DNA of 64,000 nucleotides from Terriglobia bacterium (GTDB taxonomy: Bacteria; Acidobacteriota; Terriglobia; Versatilivoradales; Versatilivoraceae): positions 318,001 through 382,000 of the forward strand of contig OX638355.1 of the NCBI GenBank assembly GCA_951813285.1, in the 5' to 3' direction. This document shows positions 9,024 to 16,160 of this stretch, in pieces. The notes beneath the pieces are model-generated. The model had not been told where the DNA came from and ran no database searches. It worked only from the letters and a program-made list of their open reading frames with translations. Every line of letters starts with the position of its first letter. The first letter of the stretch is position 1. Made by a program: the position numbers and the translations under genes.

Positions 9024-10166
9024 ATGATGAGAACTACTTGCTGGAAAGTTTCGTTACTTCTGGTCGCCCTGACGATTGGGACCGCCGCCTGCGCGACGTC
9101 CGAATCCCCCGGGGTCGCCGTTCCCGAGCCTTTGCAGAAGGTCACCGTCTTTACCAAGGGTGAGGCGGGATACCACTGCTTTCGCATTCCGGCCTTGGTG
9201 GTGACCCCCAAGGGAACGGTGCTGGCATTCGCCGAGGGACGCAGGGACAGTTGCCGCGATGATGCCGACATCGACCTGGTTCTGAAGCGCAGCACCGATC
9301 AGGGACTTACCTGGAGCCCCCTTCGGGTTCTGTTCGACGACGGCGATCTGTCTGTGAATCAGCCCGTGCCCGTGGTGAACCGGGAAACGGGAGAGGTGGT
9401 CTTCGTCTTTTGCAAGAACAACCAACGGGTGTTCATCTCCAAGAGCGGCGACGAAGGGACAACCTGGAGTCAGCCGCGAGAGATCACCGAACAGGTCGTC
9501 GATCCCTCCTGGAGCTATCTGGGCGTGGGTCCGGGGCACGGCATCCAGCTTTCAAGCGGCCGGCTGCTGGTCTCGAGCTGGGGAGACCTGTCCCCGGGGC
9601 CCAGAACCTGGCGGCCGGCCGGTTGGGGCAAGGTGCAGTTTTCCGTTGCCATGTACAGCGACGACCAGGGAGAGACCTGGCGGCGCAGCCCACCGCTGGA
9701 TATCGACCTCTCGGACGAGTCGATGTCGGTGGAAACGGTGGACGGGCGTATCTACATGAACATGCGCAGCCGGCAGAAAAAGCACCTGCGAGCTTATGCG
9801 TGGAGCGACGACGGCGGAGAAACCTGGTCGGAGGTCAACTTCGACCCGGGGATGCCGGAGCCCTCGGTGCAGGGCAGCGTGGTTCGCTTCACCACTGCCG
9901 ACCAGCACGGCAGAAATCGTGTCCTGCTTGCCCACCCCTCGAGCCAGACCGAACGCGCCCTACTGACGGTGCGGATGAGCTACGACGAGTGCCGGACCTG
10001 GCCGGTGGCCAAACTTCTCCATCAGGAATATTCCGGCTACTCGGATCTGGCCATCGCCCCGGACATGACGGTGCTCTGCCTGTACGAGTCCGAATGGCAC
10101 GCCAGGATGATCCTGGCCCGCTTCACCCTGGACTGGCTGACCGACGGCGCCGACAGTCTACCGTGA
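9024..10166 (+). CDS. Exported sialidase (GH33/BNR family) lipoprotein
   Basis: A 380-residue protein with the features of an exo-alpha-sialidase: the arginine motif FRIPALV, the region FAEGRRDSCRDDADIDL that carries the catalytic acid, and Asp boxes STDQGLTW, SGDEGTTW, SDDQGETW and SDDGGETW. A tyrosine in SGYSDLA near the C-terminus fits the nucleophile position. It would release terminal sialic acids (or relatives) from glycans outside the cytoplasm. The start at ATG 9024 follows a GGGGAG ribosome site and gives a clean lipoprotein signal with lipobox GTAAC; an upstream in-frame ATG at 8886 lacks this. Its last nine bases overlap the end of the convergent carbonic anhydrase gene. Confidence 0.9.
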   Translation: MMRTTCWKVSLLLVALTIGTAACATSESPGVAVPEPLQKVTVFTKGEAGYHCFRIPALVVTPKGTVLAFAEGRRDSCRDDADIDLVLKRSTDQGLTWSPLRVLFDDGDLSVNQPVPVVNRETGEVVFVFCKNNQRVFISKSGDEGTTWSQPREITEQVVDPSWSYLGVGPGHGIQLSSGRLLVSSWGDLSPGPRTWRPAGWGKVQFSVAMYSDDQGETWRRSPPLDIDLSDESMSVETVDGRIYMNMRSRQKKHLRAYAWSDDGGETWSEVNFDPGMPEPSVQGSVVRFTTADQHGRNRVLLAHPSSQTERALLTVRMSYDECRTWPVAKLLHQEYSGYSDLAIAPDMTVLCLYESEWHARMILARFTLDWLTDGADSLP

Positions 10167-10976
10167 GGCGATCAGCAGACGATCGTTCAGTCCCTGCAGC
10201 GGTCTGGAGTTCGGCGCCGAGATCCCCTCGAATTTAGCGATCTGCTCCGTGCTCACTTCGATCGCGTTCGCCATTACGAACCAGTTCACGCCTTCACTGC
10301 AGGGCGGAGTGGTCAGCGAGCCCTTGTAATGAGAGTAGGCGCCCGCCTCGGAAGGCAGCATGGCCGAGGCATCGATGGTCGTTTCGGCGATCTCGGCTTC
10401 CGGCCCGGCTTCCTCCGGCATGTTGGCAAATACCGAGGCCAGCGGATCGTTATGTCCGCCCGCCTGCATCATCACACCTACCACTGCCAGAGATCCGTCC
10501 GCGTCCCCATGCACGAAATGCACCTCCATCGGTGCGCGCGAGCCGGCGATGGCGTGCTCGCTCGGTGCATGGAAATGGAATTGCAGGAGCTTGAAGGGCT
10601 TGCCCGCGACCGTCAGCCCACTGCCGGGTCCATAGTTCACCTGGACGGTGTGGCCGTTGTTGACGATTTTCAGCGGCGAGGGCTTGTAGTCGAAAATCAA
10701 GTCCGGCCCCTTGGCGGGAACGGCATCCACGATATCGATCGGTGACTGCATGCGCCCGTCGCTGCAGGCGGCGAAATCGGGTGACAGCGAGCCCCAGTTT
10801 TCAGGACCCGCGGATCCGGAATAGCTCCACGCGGCAGAGCCCGCGTGACCGTCCTCCTCTTGGCCGTGGCCGGAACCATGACTCCTGTCTTCTGTCCCGT
10901 TGCTGCAGCCGAACGACCAGAAAGAAATGGCCATGATTGCCCCAATGGCGATCGGGGCTGCGATACGATTGCTCAT
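10158..10976 (-). CDS. Alpha-class carbonic anhydrase, lipoprotein
   Basis: This 272-residue protein is an alpha carbonic anhydrase, interconverting CO2 and bicarbonate in the periplasm. The three zinc histidines are His134 and His136 in QFHFHAPSEH and His153 in MEVHFVH. The conserved block SLTTPPCSEGVNW is present, and His109 (NNGHTV) lies where the proton-shuttle region is expected. ATG 10976 is chosen because GAGGAGAGG sits six or so bases upstream and the resulting N-terminus is a lipoprotein signal with lipobox FGC24; an ATG two codons upstream (10982) is too close to that ribosome site. A histidine-rich linker follows the lipobox. The upstream region carries a perfect 26-base palindrome at 11076-11101. 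Confidence 0.93.
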   Translation of the reverse strand: MSNRIAAPIAIGAIMAISFWSFGCSNGTEDRSHGSGHGQEEDGHAGSAAWSYSGSAGPENWGSLSPDFAACSDGRMQSPIDIVDAVPAKGPDLIFDYKPSPLKIVNNGHTVQVNYGPGSGLTVAGKPFKLLQFHFHAPSEHAIAGSRAPMEVHFVHGDADGSLAVVGVMMQAGGHNDPLASVFANMPEEAGPEAEIAETTIDASAMLPSEAGAYSHYKGSLTTPPCSEGVNWFVMANAIEVSTEQIAKFEGISAPNSRPLQGLNDRLLIASR

Positions 10977-11075
10977 CGGCATCCTCTCCTCAGGTTCCGC
11001 CCCAGGTGCGTTCCCGGCTTCTCCCAGCGATCGGCGACACGAACCGGGAGAACCGTGGCCTGGAGCCATGCTGGA

Positions 11076-11101
11076 CATTTCACTCAACGTTGAGTGAAAT
11101 G
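11076..11101. promoter_or_regulatory. Perfect 26-bp palindrome, operator-like
   Basis: The half-site is CATTTCACTCAAC and the other half is its exact reverse complement, with no loop. It lies in the 289-base divergent gap between the carbonic anhydrase start (10976) and the start of the exported MORN-like gene (11266), about 100 bases upstream of the former. Perfect symmetry with no spacer favours a dimeric repressor site (TetR-type sites often look like this) over an RNA hairpin. No TetR-family gene is present in the window. Confidence 0.55.
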
Positions 11102-11265
11102 ATCTTAGAACGGAATCGACGACAGAATAAAGAGGCTATTAGGCTCGTGCTGCAATTTTAAAGGGGTTCGAGCGCCAAGCCCGCATTTCTCACCTGATCT
11201 GCAGGGGAAATGTCCACCACACGGCCATTGCATTCCAGGTGGCAAGAGACGCAAGGAGAGAGGTC

Positions 11266-12105
11266 ATGCAGCGAGCGATCGCCGTCGTGTCAGTGCTGTT
11301 GAGTTGCTTCGCAGTTGCCGCGGCGCAGTCTTCGCCGGAGATCCTGGTGGAGCGGCACCTGTTGCGTGCGGATAGGCTGATGGAATCCGGGGACCCCAAA
11401 GGCGCGCTCGAGCTGATGAAAAAGATCATGTTGCTGCAGATGGCGTTCGGTGTGACATTGCCGGACGAGTTCCCCTTGAATCATGCGCGGGTAGCTTTGT
11501 CGGCAGGCTCCATCGGGGAGGCCATCGATGCCGCCAACGGGTATCTGGTGCAGGCGGGCAGGGAAGGCCGGTTTTACCGGAAAGCACTGGAGCTATTGGA
11601 GGAGGCCGAGCGGATGGAGCAGCTTCAGACCTGGTTCGGCGCCGAGAAAATGTGCGTCGGCCAACCGAAGGGCGCCTCGTGCTGGATGGAGGTGACCGGC
11701 GAGCCGGACTGCCATGTATGGAACCACAACCTGCAACCGGACGAAATCGTGACCTGGACGGGGAAGTGTGCCGAGGGGAAGGCTTACGGGGAGGGAACGA
11801 CCCGATGGGTCTACGATGGCGGCAAAAAGACTCTGGTGGCAACCGGAACGCTCAAGGACGGCAGGGTGCACGGTCCATGGGTCTTGCACTGGCCGGACGG
11901 GAAAGTTGAGGAAGGCTCGTATGCGGATTGGAAGCGGCAGGGCCGATGGGTCATCCGCAATGCGAACGGAGAAGTCGAGGAAGGCCCCTATGTTAATGGC
12001 AAAAAACACGGCCAGTGGGTCGTTCGCAAGGCAAACGGGGAGGTTGAACATCTGACCTTTGAGAATGACAAGAGGTTGGGGACCTCCGGTCGTAGCCGAA
12101 ACTAG
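11266..12105 (+). CDS. Exported MORN-like repeat protein of unknown function
   Basis: This 279-residue protein starts with a signal peptide (MQRAIAVVSVLLS, cleavage near VAAAQS). Residues about 25-130 are mostly helical, with a low-complexity region of TPR-like spacing (LLRADRLMESGDPKGALEL). The C-terminal third has tandem MORN/YwqK-like strands of the form G-x-W-x-x-x-x-x-x-G-x-x-x-E-G (GPWVLHWPDGKVEEGSY, GRWVIRNANGEVEEGPY, GQWVVRKANGEVE). A cysteine pair lies in the middle (CVGQPKGASCW). ATG 11266 follows AAGGAGAGAGGT; an earlier in-frame ATG at 11239 would spoil the signal peptide. Function is unknown; the repeats suggest an envelope scaffold or binding role. Confidence 0.75.
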   Translation: MQRAIAVVSVLLSCFAVAAAQSSPEILVERHLLRADRLMESGDPKGALELMKKIMLLQMAFGVTLPDEFPLNHARVALSAGSIGEAIDAANGYLVQAGREGRFYRKALELLEEAERMEQLQTWFGAEKMCVGQPKGASCWMEVTGEPDCHVWNHNLQPDEIVTWTGKCAEGKAYGEGTTRWVYDGGKKTLVATGTLKDGRVHGPWVLHWPDGKVEEGSYADWKRQGRWVIRNANGEVEEGPYVNGKKHGQWVVRKANGEVEHLTFENDKRLGTSGRSRN

Positions 12106-12165
12106 GCCGGAAGCACCACGGCAAGGAGTTACCAGGACAGACTGTGGAGAAATGCGAGGACGAGG

Positions 12166-13227
12166 ATGATTCATGATCGCAGAAGATTTGTGGGCCGGGC
12201 TCTGCAGGCCGGCCTGGCATCGACGTTATTGGCAAAGACGGGTTCGGCGGAGGGGCCCGCCCGTCCCGCTGACCGGACAGCCCCCTACCGCTTCAAACTG
12301 GCCATGTGGATCGATGAGTTGCGGGACGCGGATGAGCTGACCCTGGATCAGGAATTGGAAGTCGCCAGGGAAATCGGGATCGAGCACGTCTGGTTCCAAT
12401 CCGTCCCGGGAGTGGGGTCGATTCCCGAGATGAGCGATGCCGAAGTGGACCGCGTGGGCGAGCGCCTGGCCCGCTATGGGCGCAAGCTGCTCATGCTCAG
12501 CGGCTGGATTCCCTTCCACAACCTGCCGCTGCTGGACCTGGACGTCAAGACCATGACTCGGCATCCCGAATTTCTCAAGGAATTCAATGCCGTGGTTCGG
12601 TCCATGCAGATTGCCGCCCGATTGGGTGCGCCGGCGGTGCTCTCCTACAGCTTCGTCTGGCCGGGGGAGCGCGGCTACGGGGGACCTACCTGGCCCATGC
12701 GCTGGGCGACCCGCGGTGGAATCATCGCTGAAATGGATATGGAGAAGCTGGTCAAGGCCTTTGCCATGATGTTGGAGCAGGCCGAGAGGTACGACGTCGA
12801 CCTGGTGCTGGGCATGCGGCCCTTCAACTACGTCAGCTCGACCGGGAACTTCCGCCGGCTGGCCGAGCGCCTGGGCTCCAGAAGGCTCAAGGTCCAGTGG
12901 TCCCCCGCCGACGCCCTGCTTTCCGCCGAGCGGGACCAGGCCACCGCGGGCTTCCTCAATCTGAAGCCCTACCTCCACAGCCTACACATGAAGGACGTCC
13001 AGGTCCTGGACGGACCCGGGGCCGAGTTCGGCTGGCGCGCCCTGGGAGACGGCCAGGTAGACTACCTCACGATCCTGCGCAACCTGCGCCGGCACCGGTC
13101 GGATGCGACTCTGGCCCTGGCCACCCACTTCAGACCGCCCAGCGGATCGTTGATCGAAGCCATGCACATCAACTACGCCAATCTGAAGGCCCTGATCGCG
13201 AAGGTGGAGAAGGGCACCGACATGTGA
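12166..13227 (+). CDS. Tat-exported TIM-barrel sugar phosphate isomerase/epimerase-like protein
   Basis: A 353-residue protein with a twin-arginine signal (DRRRFVGRA, hydrophobic stretch LQAGLASTLLA). The rest resembles the xylose-isomerase-like TIM barrel (AP endonuclease 2 superfamily): helix-strand periodicity, a metal-site candidate in LHMKDVQVLDGPG, and a late GDGQVDYLTIL block, which is typical of these proteins. Exported members are common in Acidobacteriota and Planctomycetota and usually act on sugars or polyols; few have known substrates. ATG 12166 follows GAGGACGAGG. It is convergent with the minus-strand catabolic operon ending at 13455. Confidence 0.82.
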   Translation: MIHDRRRFVGRALQAGLASTLLAKTGSAEGPARPADRTAPYRFKLAMWIDELRDADELTLDQELEVAREIGIEHVWFQSVPGVGSIPEMSDAEVDRVGERLARYGRKLLMLSGWIPFHNLPLLDLDVKTMTRHPEFLKEFNAVVRSMQIAARLGAPAVLSYSFVWPGERGYGGPTWPMRWATRGGIIAEMDMEKLVKAFAMMLEQAERYDVDLVLGMRPFNYVSSTGNFRRLAERLGSRRLKVQWSPADALLSAERDQATAGFLNLKPYLHSLHMKDVQVLDGPGAEFGWRALGDGQVDYLTILRNLRRHRSDATLALATHFRPPSGSLIEAMHINYANLKALIAKVEKGTDM

Positions 13228-13279
13228 TCCCCGCCGGGGGAGGCGGCTTCCTCCCCCCACCGCAGCATCGGGACGACAA

Positions 13280-13427
13280 CCCCGGGAGCGCGGGCTTCCC
13301 GTACCCGCATCCTCTCCCTTGGGTTGCCACTCAGTTTCCCCGCGATGCCGCTGCCGGTCCATCCGGGTGGAATAGATGGGCGAGGATGCGGGGGCTTTGT
13401 GCGGGCGGGACGCCCGCGCTCCCGGGG
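13280..13427. repeat. Long imperfect inverted repeat between convergent genes
   Basis: A 16-base arm CCCCGGGAGCGCGGGC (13280-13295) is matched exactly by its reverse complement at 13412-13427. Inside it, a second pair CCCGCATCCTC / GAGGATGCGGG (about 13304-13314 and 13382-13392) extends the symmetry. The element fills the 227-base gap between a plus-strand gene ending at 13227 and a minus-strand gene ending at 13455. It could be a bidirectional terminator or a REP/MITE-type dispersed repeat. There is no T-tract, so a classic intrinsic terminator is not supported. Confidence 0.6.
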
Positions 13428-13454
13428 GGCACCGGCGCGGCTCGTCGCCCGGTT

Positions 13455-14330
13455 CTACCCGAGCAGTCGCTGCACGTAGGCGATGTCCCGGCGCAGGACT
13501 TCGCGGGGGTCGGCTTCCCCCTGGTACTCGATGGACAGACAGCCGTCGTAATCCAGGCGCTGGAGCTCGGCCAGCAGGGGCTCGAGATCCACCACGCCAT
13601 CCCGCAGGGAAGTCCCCTGGAAACGACATCCCCGGGTGGAGTCCAGAAAGCGGCCGGCCGGCTCACCGCGTTCCAGCGGGCGGGCGTTCTTCAGATGAAC
13701 GTGGGCCAGGTAGGGCGCCATTTCGGACAGAGCGGCCAGCGGGGATTCGTGGACGAAAAGGGGCGCCGCTGTGTCGAAGATCAGGCGGAAGGCGGGGGAA
13801 CCGATTCGGCGGGCGATGTCAGCGCAGTCGCTCCCCCGCCCCATGAGGGGTTGAACCGGCGGATAGTCGATGTTCTCGGCCACCAGGGTGATGCCGATGG
13901 ATTGCGCATGGGCCGCACAGGCCGCCAGTCCTTCCTCCAGCCAGGATCGCTGCTCGGCCAGCGGGACCTCCGGCTTGACGGTTCCCGGCACGATCATGGC
14001 CAACCGGGCGCCCATCTCGGCCGTCCTGTCCAGCAGCCTGAAGGTGCGTTCGGCGGCCTCCCGGCGCGAGTCCGAGGGCACGATCAGGTCCGAATGGAAA
14101 ATATAGCAGACCAGCGGCAGGCCGGCCTCGGCGGCCATCCGCTTGAGTTGCAGCGCCGTGCAGTCCTCCCAGTAGGGGTGCATGAGCTCCAGCCCTTCGG
14201 CGCCGAGATCGCCGCAAATCGAGACCACTTCCTCCAGGGTGAGGAAGCCGGCCCGGGTCCGGGGATTGAGATAGCGGTCCCGCAAAACCCAGTCGAAGTT
14301 GTAGTCGATCAGCAGAATGGGGGAGGGCAT
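13455..14330 (-). CDS. Sugar phosphate isomerase/epimerase-like TIM-barrel protein
   Basis: A 291-residue cytoplasmic TIM-barrel protein of the xylose-isomerase-like superfamily. Likely metal ligands are the Glu in VAENIDY, the Asp in FDTAAP, the His in AHVHLKN and the Glu in SIEYQGE, the usual Glu-Asp-His-Glu order. There is no signal peptide. It is the last gene of a minus-strand operon, 75 bases after the SDR gene at 14406. Such proteins epimerise or isomerise keto sugars and inososes; the partner SDRs suggest an oxidation-isomerisation route. The exact substrate is not known. Confidence 0.85.
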   Translation of the reverse strand: MPSPILLIDYNFDWVLRDRYLNPRTRAGFLTLEEVVSICGDLGAEGLELMHPYWEDCTALQLKRMAAEAGLPLVCYIFHSDLIVPSDSRREAAERTFRLLDRTAEMGARLAMIVPGTVKPEVPLAEQRSWLEEGLAACAAHAQSIGITLVAENIDYPPVQPLMGRGSDCADIARRIGSPAFRLIFDTAAPLFVHESPLAALSEMAPYLAHVHLKNARPLERGEPAGRFLDSTRGCRFQGTSLRDGVVDLEPLLAELQRLDYDGCLSIEYQGEADPREVLRRDIAYVQRLLG

Positions 14331-14405
14331 GGTGGTGGATTCCGGTCTGCCGGCCGGGCGGCGGGTCTCCAGAAGGGAAATGATGCTGCGGCAGGCTCCG
14401 CCGGC

Positions 14406-15209
14406 TCAGCCCCTGCGGCGATCTTCCGAGAAGTCGAAGTCGGACATGTCGGGGGTGCAGCCCCGCAGCGTCCATCCGCCGTCCACCGTCAGGATCTGGC
14501 CGGTGACAAAGGCGGCTTCGTCGCTGGCCAGGAAGACACAGGGGCCCACGTAGTCCTCCACCTGCCCCACCCTGCCGGCGGGGGTGACGGCGGCCCACTT
14601 GGGGTCGAAGTCGGGGTCGTAGGCGCGATTGCGATCGTTGCTGGTGGCTGCCGGAGCCACGCAGTTGACCCGGACCTGCGGCGCCAGTTCCAGCGCCAGT
14701 TGACGGGTCAGGGCTTCCAGGCCGGCCTTGGCCATGGTGTAGCTGGAGTGGAAGGGGATGATCTGCCTGACGGCAATGGAGCTGATGTTGATGATGGACC
14801 CGCCACCGCTCTCCATCATCCCGCGGGCCGCAGCCATGGAGCCGAAGAAGGGACCTCTCAGGATGGTCGAGACCACGTCCTCGAAGTCCTCCTCGGTCAC
14901 TTCGAAGAAAGGACCGAAGCGGGTGCGGGCGGCGTTGTTGACGAGAACGTCCAGGCGGCCGAAGCGACGGCAGACGGCCTCCACCATGCCTTCGAAGTCT
15001 TGTTTGGAACCGATGTCGGCCTGGAAGAGATCGACCTCGCCGCCGGCCTCCGACACCTGCCGGACGGTCTGCTCCGCTCCCTCGGGGTCGGTCTTGAAGT
15101 TGACCGCCACCCGGGCGCCCTCGGCCCCCAGCCCGATGGCCAGGCCCCGGCCAATGCCCTTGCTGGCACCGGTGATCAGGGCCACTTTACCGGCAAGCCT
15201 GCTACCCAT
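14406..15209 (-). CDS. Short-chain dehydrogenase/reductase (SDR)
   Basis: A 267-residue classical SDR with the NAD(P) motif TGASKGIG near residue 14, LVNNAA after strand 4, the catalytic serine in INISSIA, and YTMAK carrying the Tyr and Lys. The helix-4 asparagine of the classical tetrad appears replaced (STILRGPFF where VNLxG is usual). The C-terminus has the usual TVDGGW block. ATG 15209 is chosen over an in-frame ATG at 15245 because AAGGAGGA lies just upstream. It follows the isomerase gene at 15272 by 62 bases and precedes another isomerase, consistent with reversible oxidation of a sugar hydroxyl. Confidence 0.9.
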   Translation of the reverse strand: MGSRLAGKVALITGASKGIGRGLAIGLGAEGARVAVNFKTDPEGAEQTVRQVSEAGGEVDLFQADIGSKQDFEGMVEAVCRRFGRLDVLVNNAARTRFGPFFEVTEEDFEDVVSTILRGPFFGSMAAARGMMESGGGSIINISSIAVRQIIPFHSSYTMAKAGLEALTRQLALELAPQVRVNCVAPAATSNDRNRAYDPDFDPKWAAVTPAGRVGQVEDYVGPCVFLASDEAAFVTGQILTVDGGWTLRGCTPDMSDFDFSEDRRRG

Positions 15210-15271
15210 GGGATTCCTCCTTGAGCGGTTGCATCCGGAGACCATCGTAGCGACGTCCCGGCGGTTCAGGG

Positions 15272-16129
15272 CTATAGGCCGACGCCGGCCTCTTCAGCCA
15301 CGCGGCGGATATATCCGGCGGCCTCGGCGTACTCCGGCTCGGTGGCCAGGTGCTCGATGATCAGGGGCGTTTCGGGAGACAGCCCTTCGATGCGGCGCAG
15401 GTAGGTGTCGTAATCCAGCACGCCCCGCCCCGGCAAGACCTCCTGGATGGCCACCGTCCTGGAATCCAAGGCGTGGTGGATGTCCTTGGCGTGACAGGAG
15501 CGGATCCAGGGTGCCAACAGGTCGAAGCAGCGGTCGATCACCTGCCCGGTGGAATAGAAGTCGTGGGGGTCCCGGATGGCGTTGGCCGGGTCCAGGTGCA
15601 CGGCCAGCCCCGGCCGGTCCACCGCCTGCAGAATCCTCAGGTACACCTCCGGTCCGTCCAGCAGGGTCCAGGGAGACATCTCCAGTGTCAAGCGGGTGCG
15701 GCGGGGCTTGACCTCGTCCAGGACCTGCCTGACCCACTCGACCACCGCCTCGCAGGCCCTGTCACCGAAATTGTCGGGATGGTGGCCCACGTGGGCGAAG
15801 GGCGAGCCGCTGGGGTCGAAGGAGCCGACCACGGTGGCGCAGCAGACCGCTTCCAGCTCGTCGGCAACGGCCAGGGTCTCGGCAATCTTTCTCAGGTTCG
15901 CCCGCCGTTTTCCGTCGTCGGGATCCAGCGGGTTGACCCAGGCGGCCACCTCGGCCACCACGATGTCGGCGGCGGCGAAGGTCCGCCTGATCTCGGCAAG
16001 CTCTTCCCCGGCGCCGGCGAAGGCTTCAGGCCAACTGACGGCCCGATACCCCTGCTTGCGGCACTCCTCCACGTAGTCCCGGGGATCCCTGGACCGGAGG
16101 TAGTCCTCGATAGTGGCCCCGAGCCTCAT
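15272..16129 (-). CDS. Sugar phosphate isomerase/epimerase-like TIM-barrel protein
   Basis: This 285-residue protein belongs to the xylose-isomerase-like TIM-barrel superfamily. Candidate metal ligands are Glu in LTLEMSP, Asp in VHLDPANA, His in CHAKDIHH and Glu in LIIEHLA, the expected spacing. There is no signal peptide. The start has a good AAGGAGAG ribosome site. It lies 31 bases after the fused dehydrogenase gene and 62 bases before the SDR, so it is within the operon. It shares only fold-level similarity with the operon's second isomerase (13455-14330), so the two probably act on different intermediates. Confidence 0.85.
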   Translation of the reverse strand: MRLGATIEDYLRSRDPRDYVEECRKQGYRAVSWPEAFAGAGEELAEIRRTFAAADIVVAEVAAWVNPLDPDDGKRRANLRKIAETLAVADELEAVCCATVVGSFDPSGSPFAHVGHHPDNFGDRACEAVVEWVRQVLDEVKPRRTRLTLEMSPWTLLDGPEVYLRILQAVDRPGLAVHLDPANAIRDPHDFYSTGQVIDRCFDLLAPWIRSCHAKDIHHALDSRTVAIQEVLPGRGVLDYDTYLRRIEGLSPETPLIIEHLATEPEYAEAAGYIRRVAEEAGVGL

Positions 16130-16160
16130 TCCACTCTCCTTCGCCGAGCGCCTTCAGGCG

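Noticed and set aside
12897-15224. Long plus-strand open frame over the SDR and isomerase genes
   Set aside because: It has no recognisable domains and lies opposite genes with full catalytic motifs.
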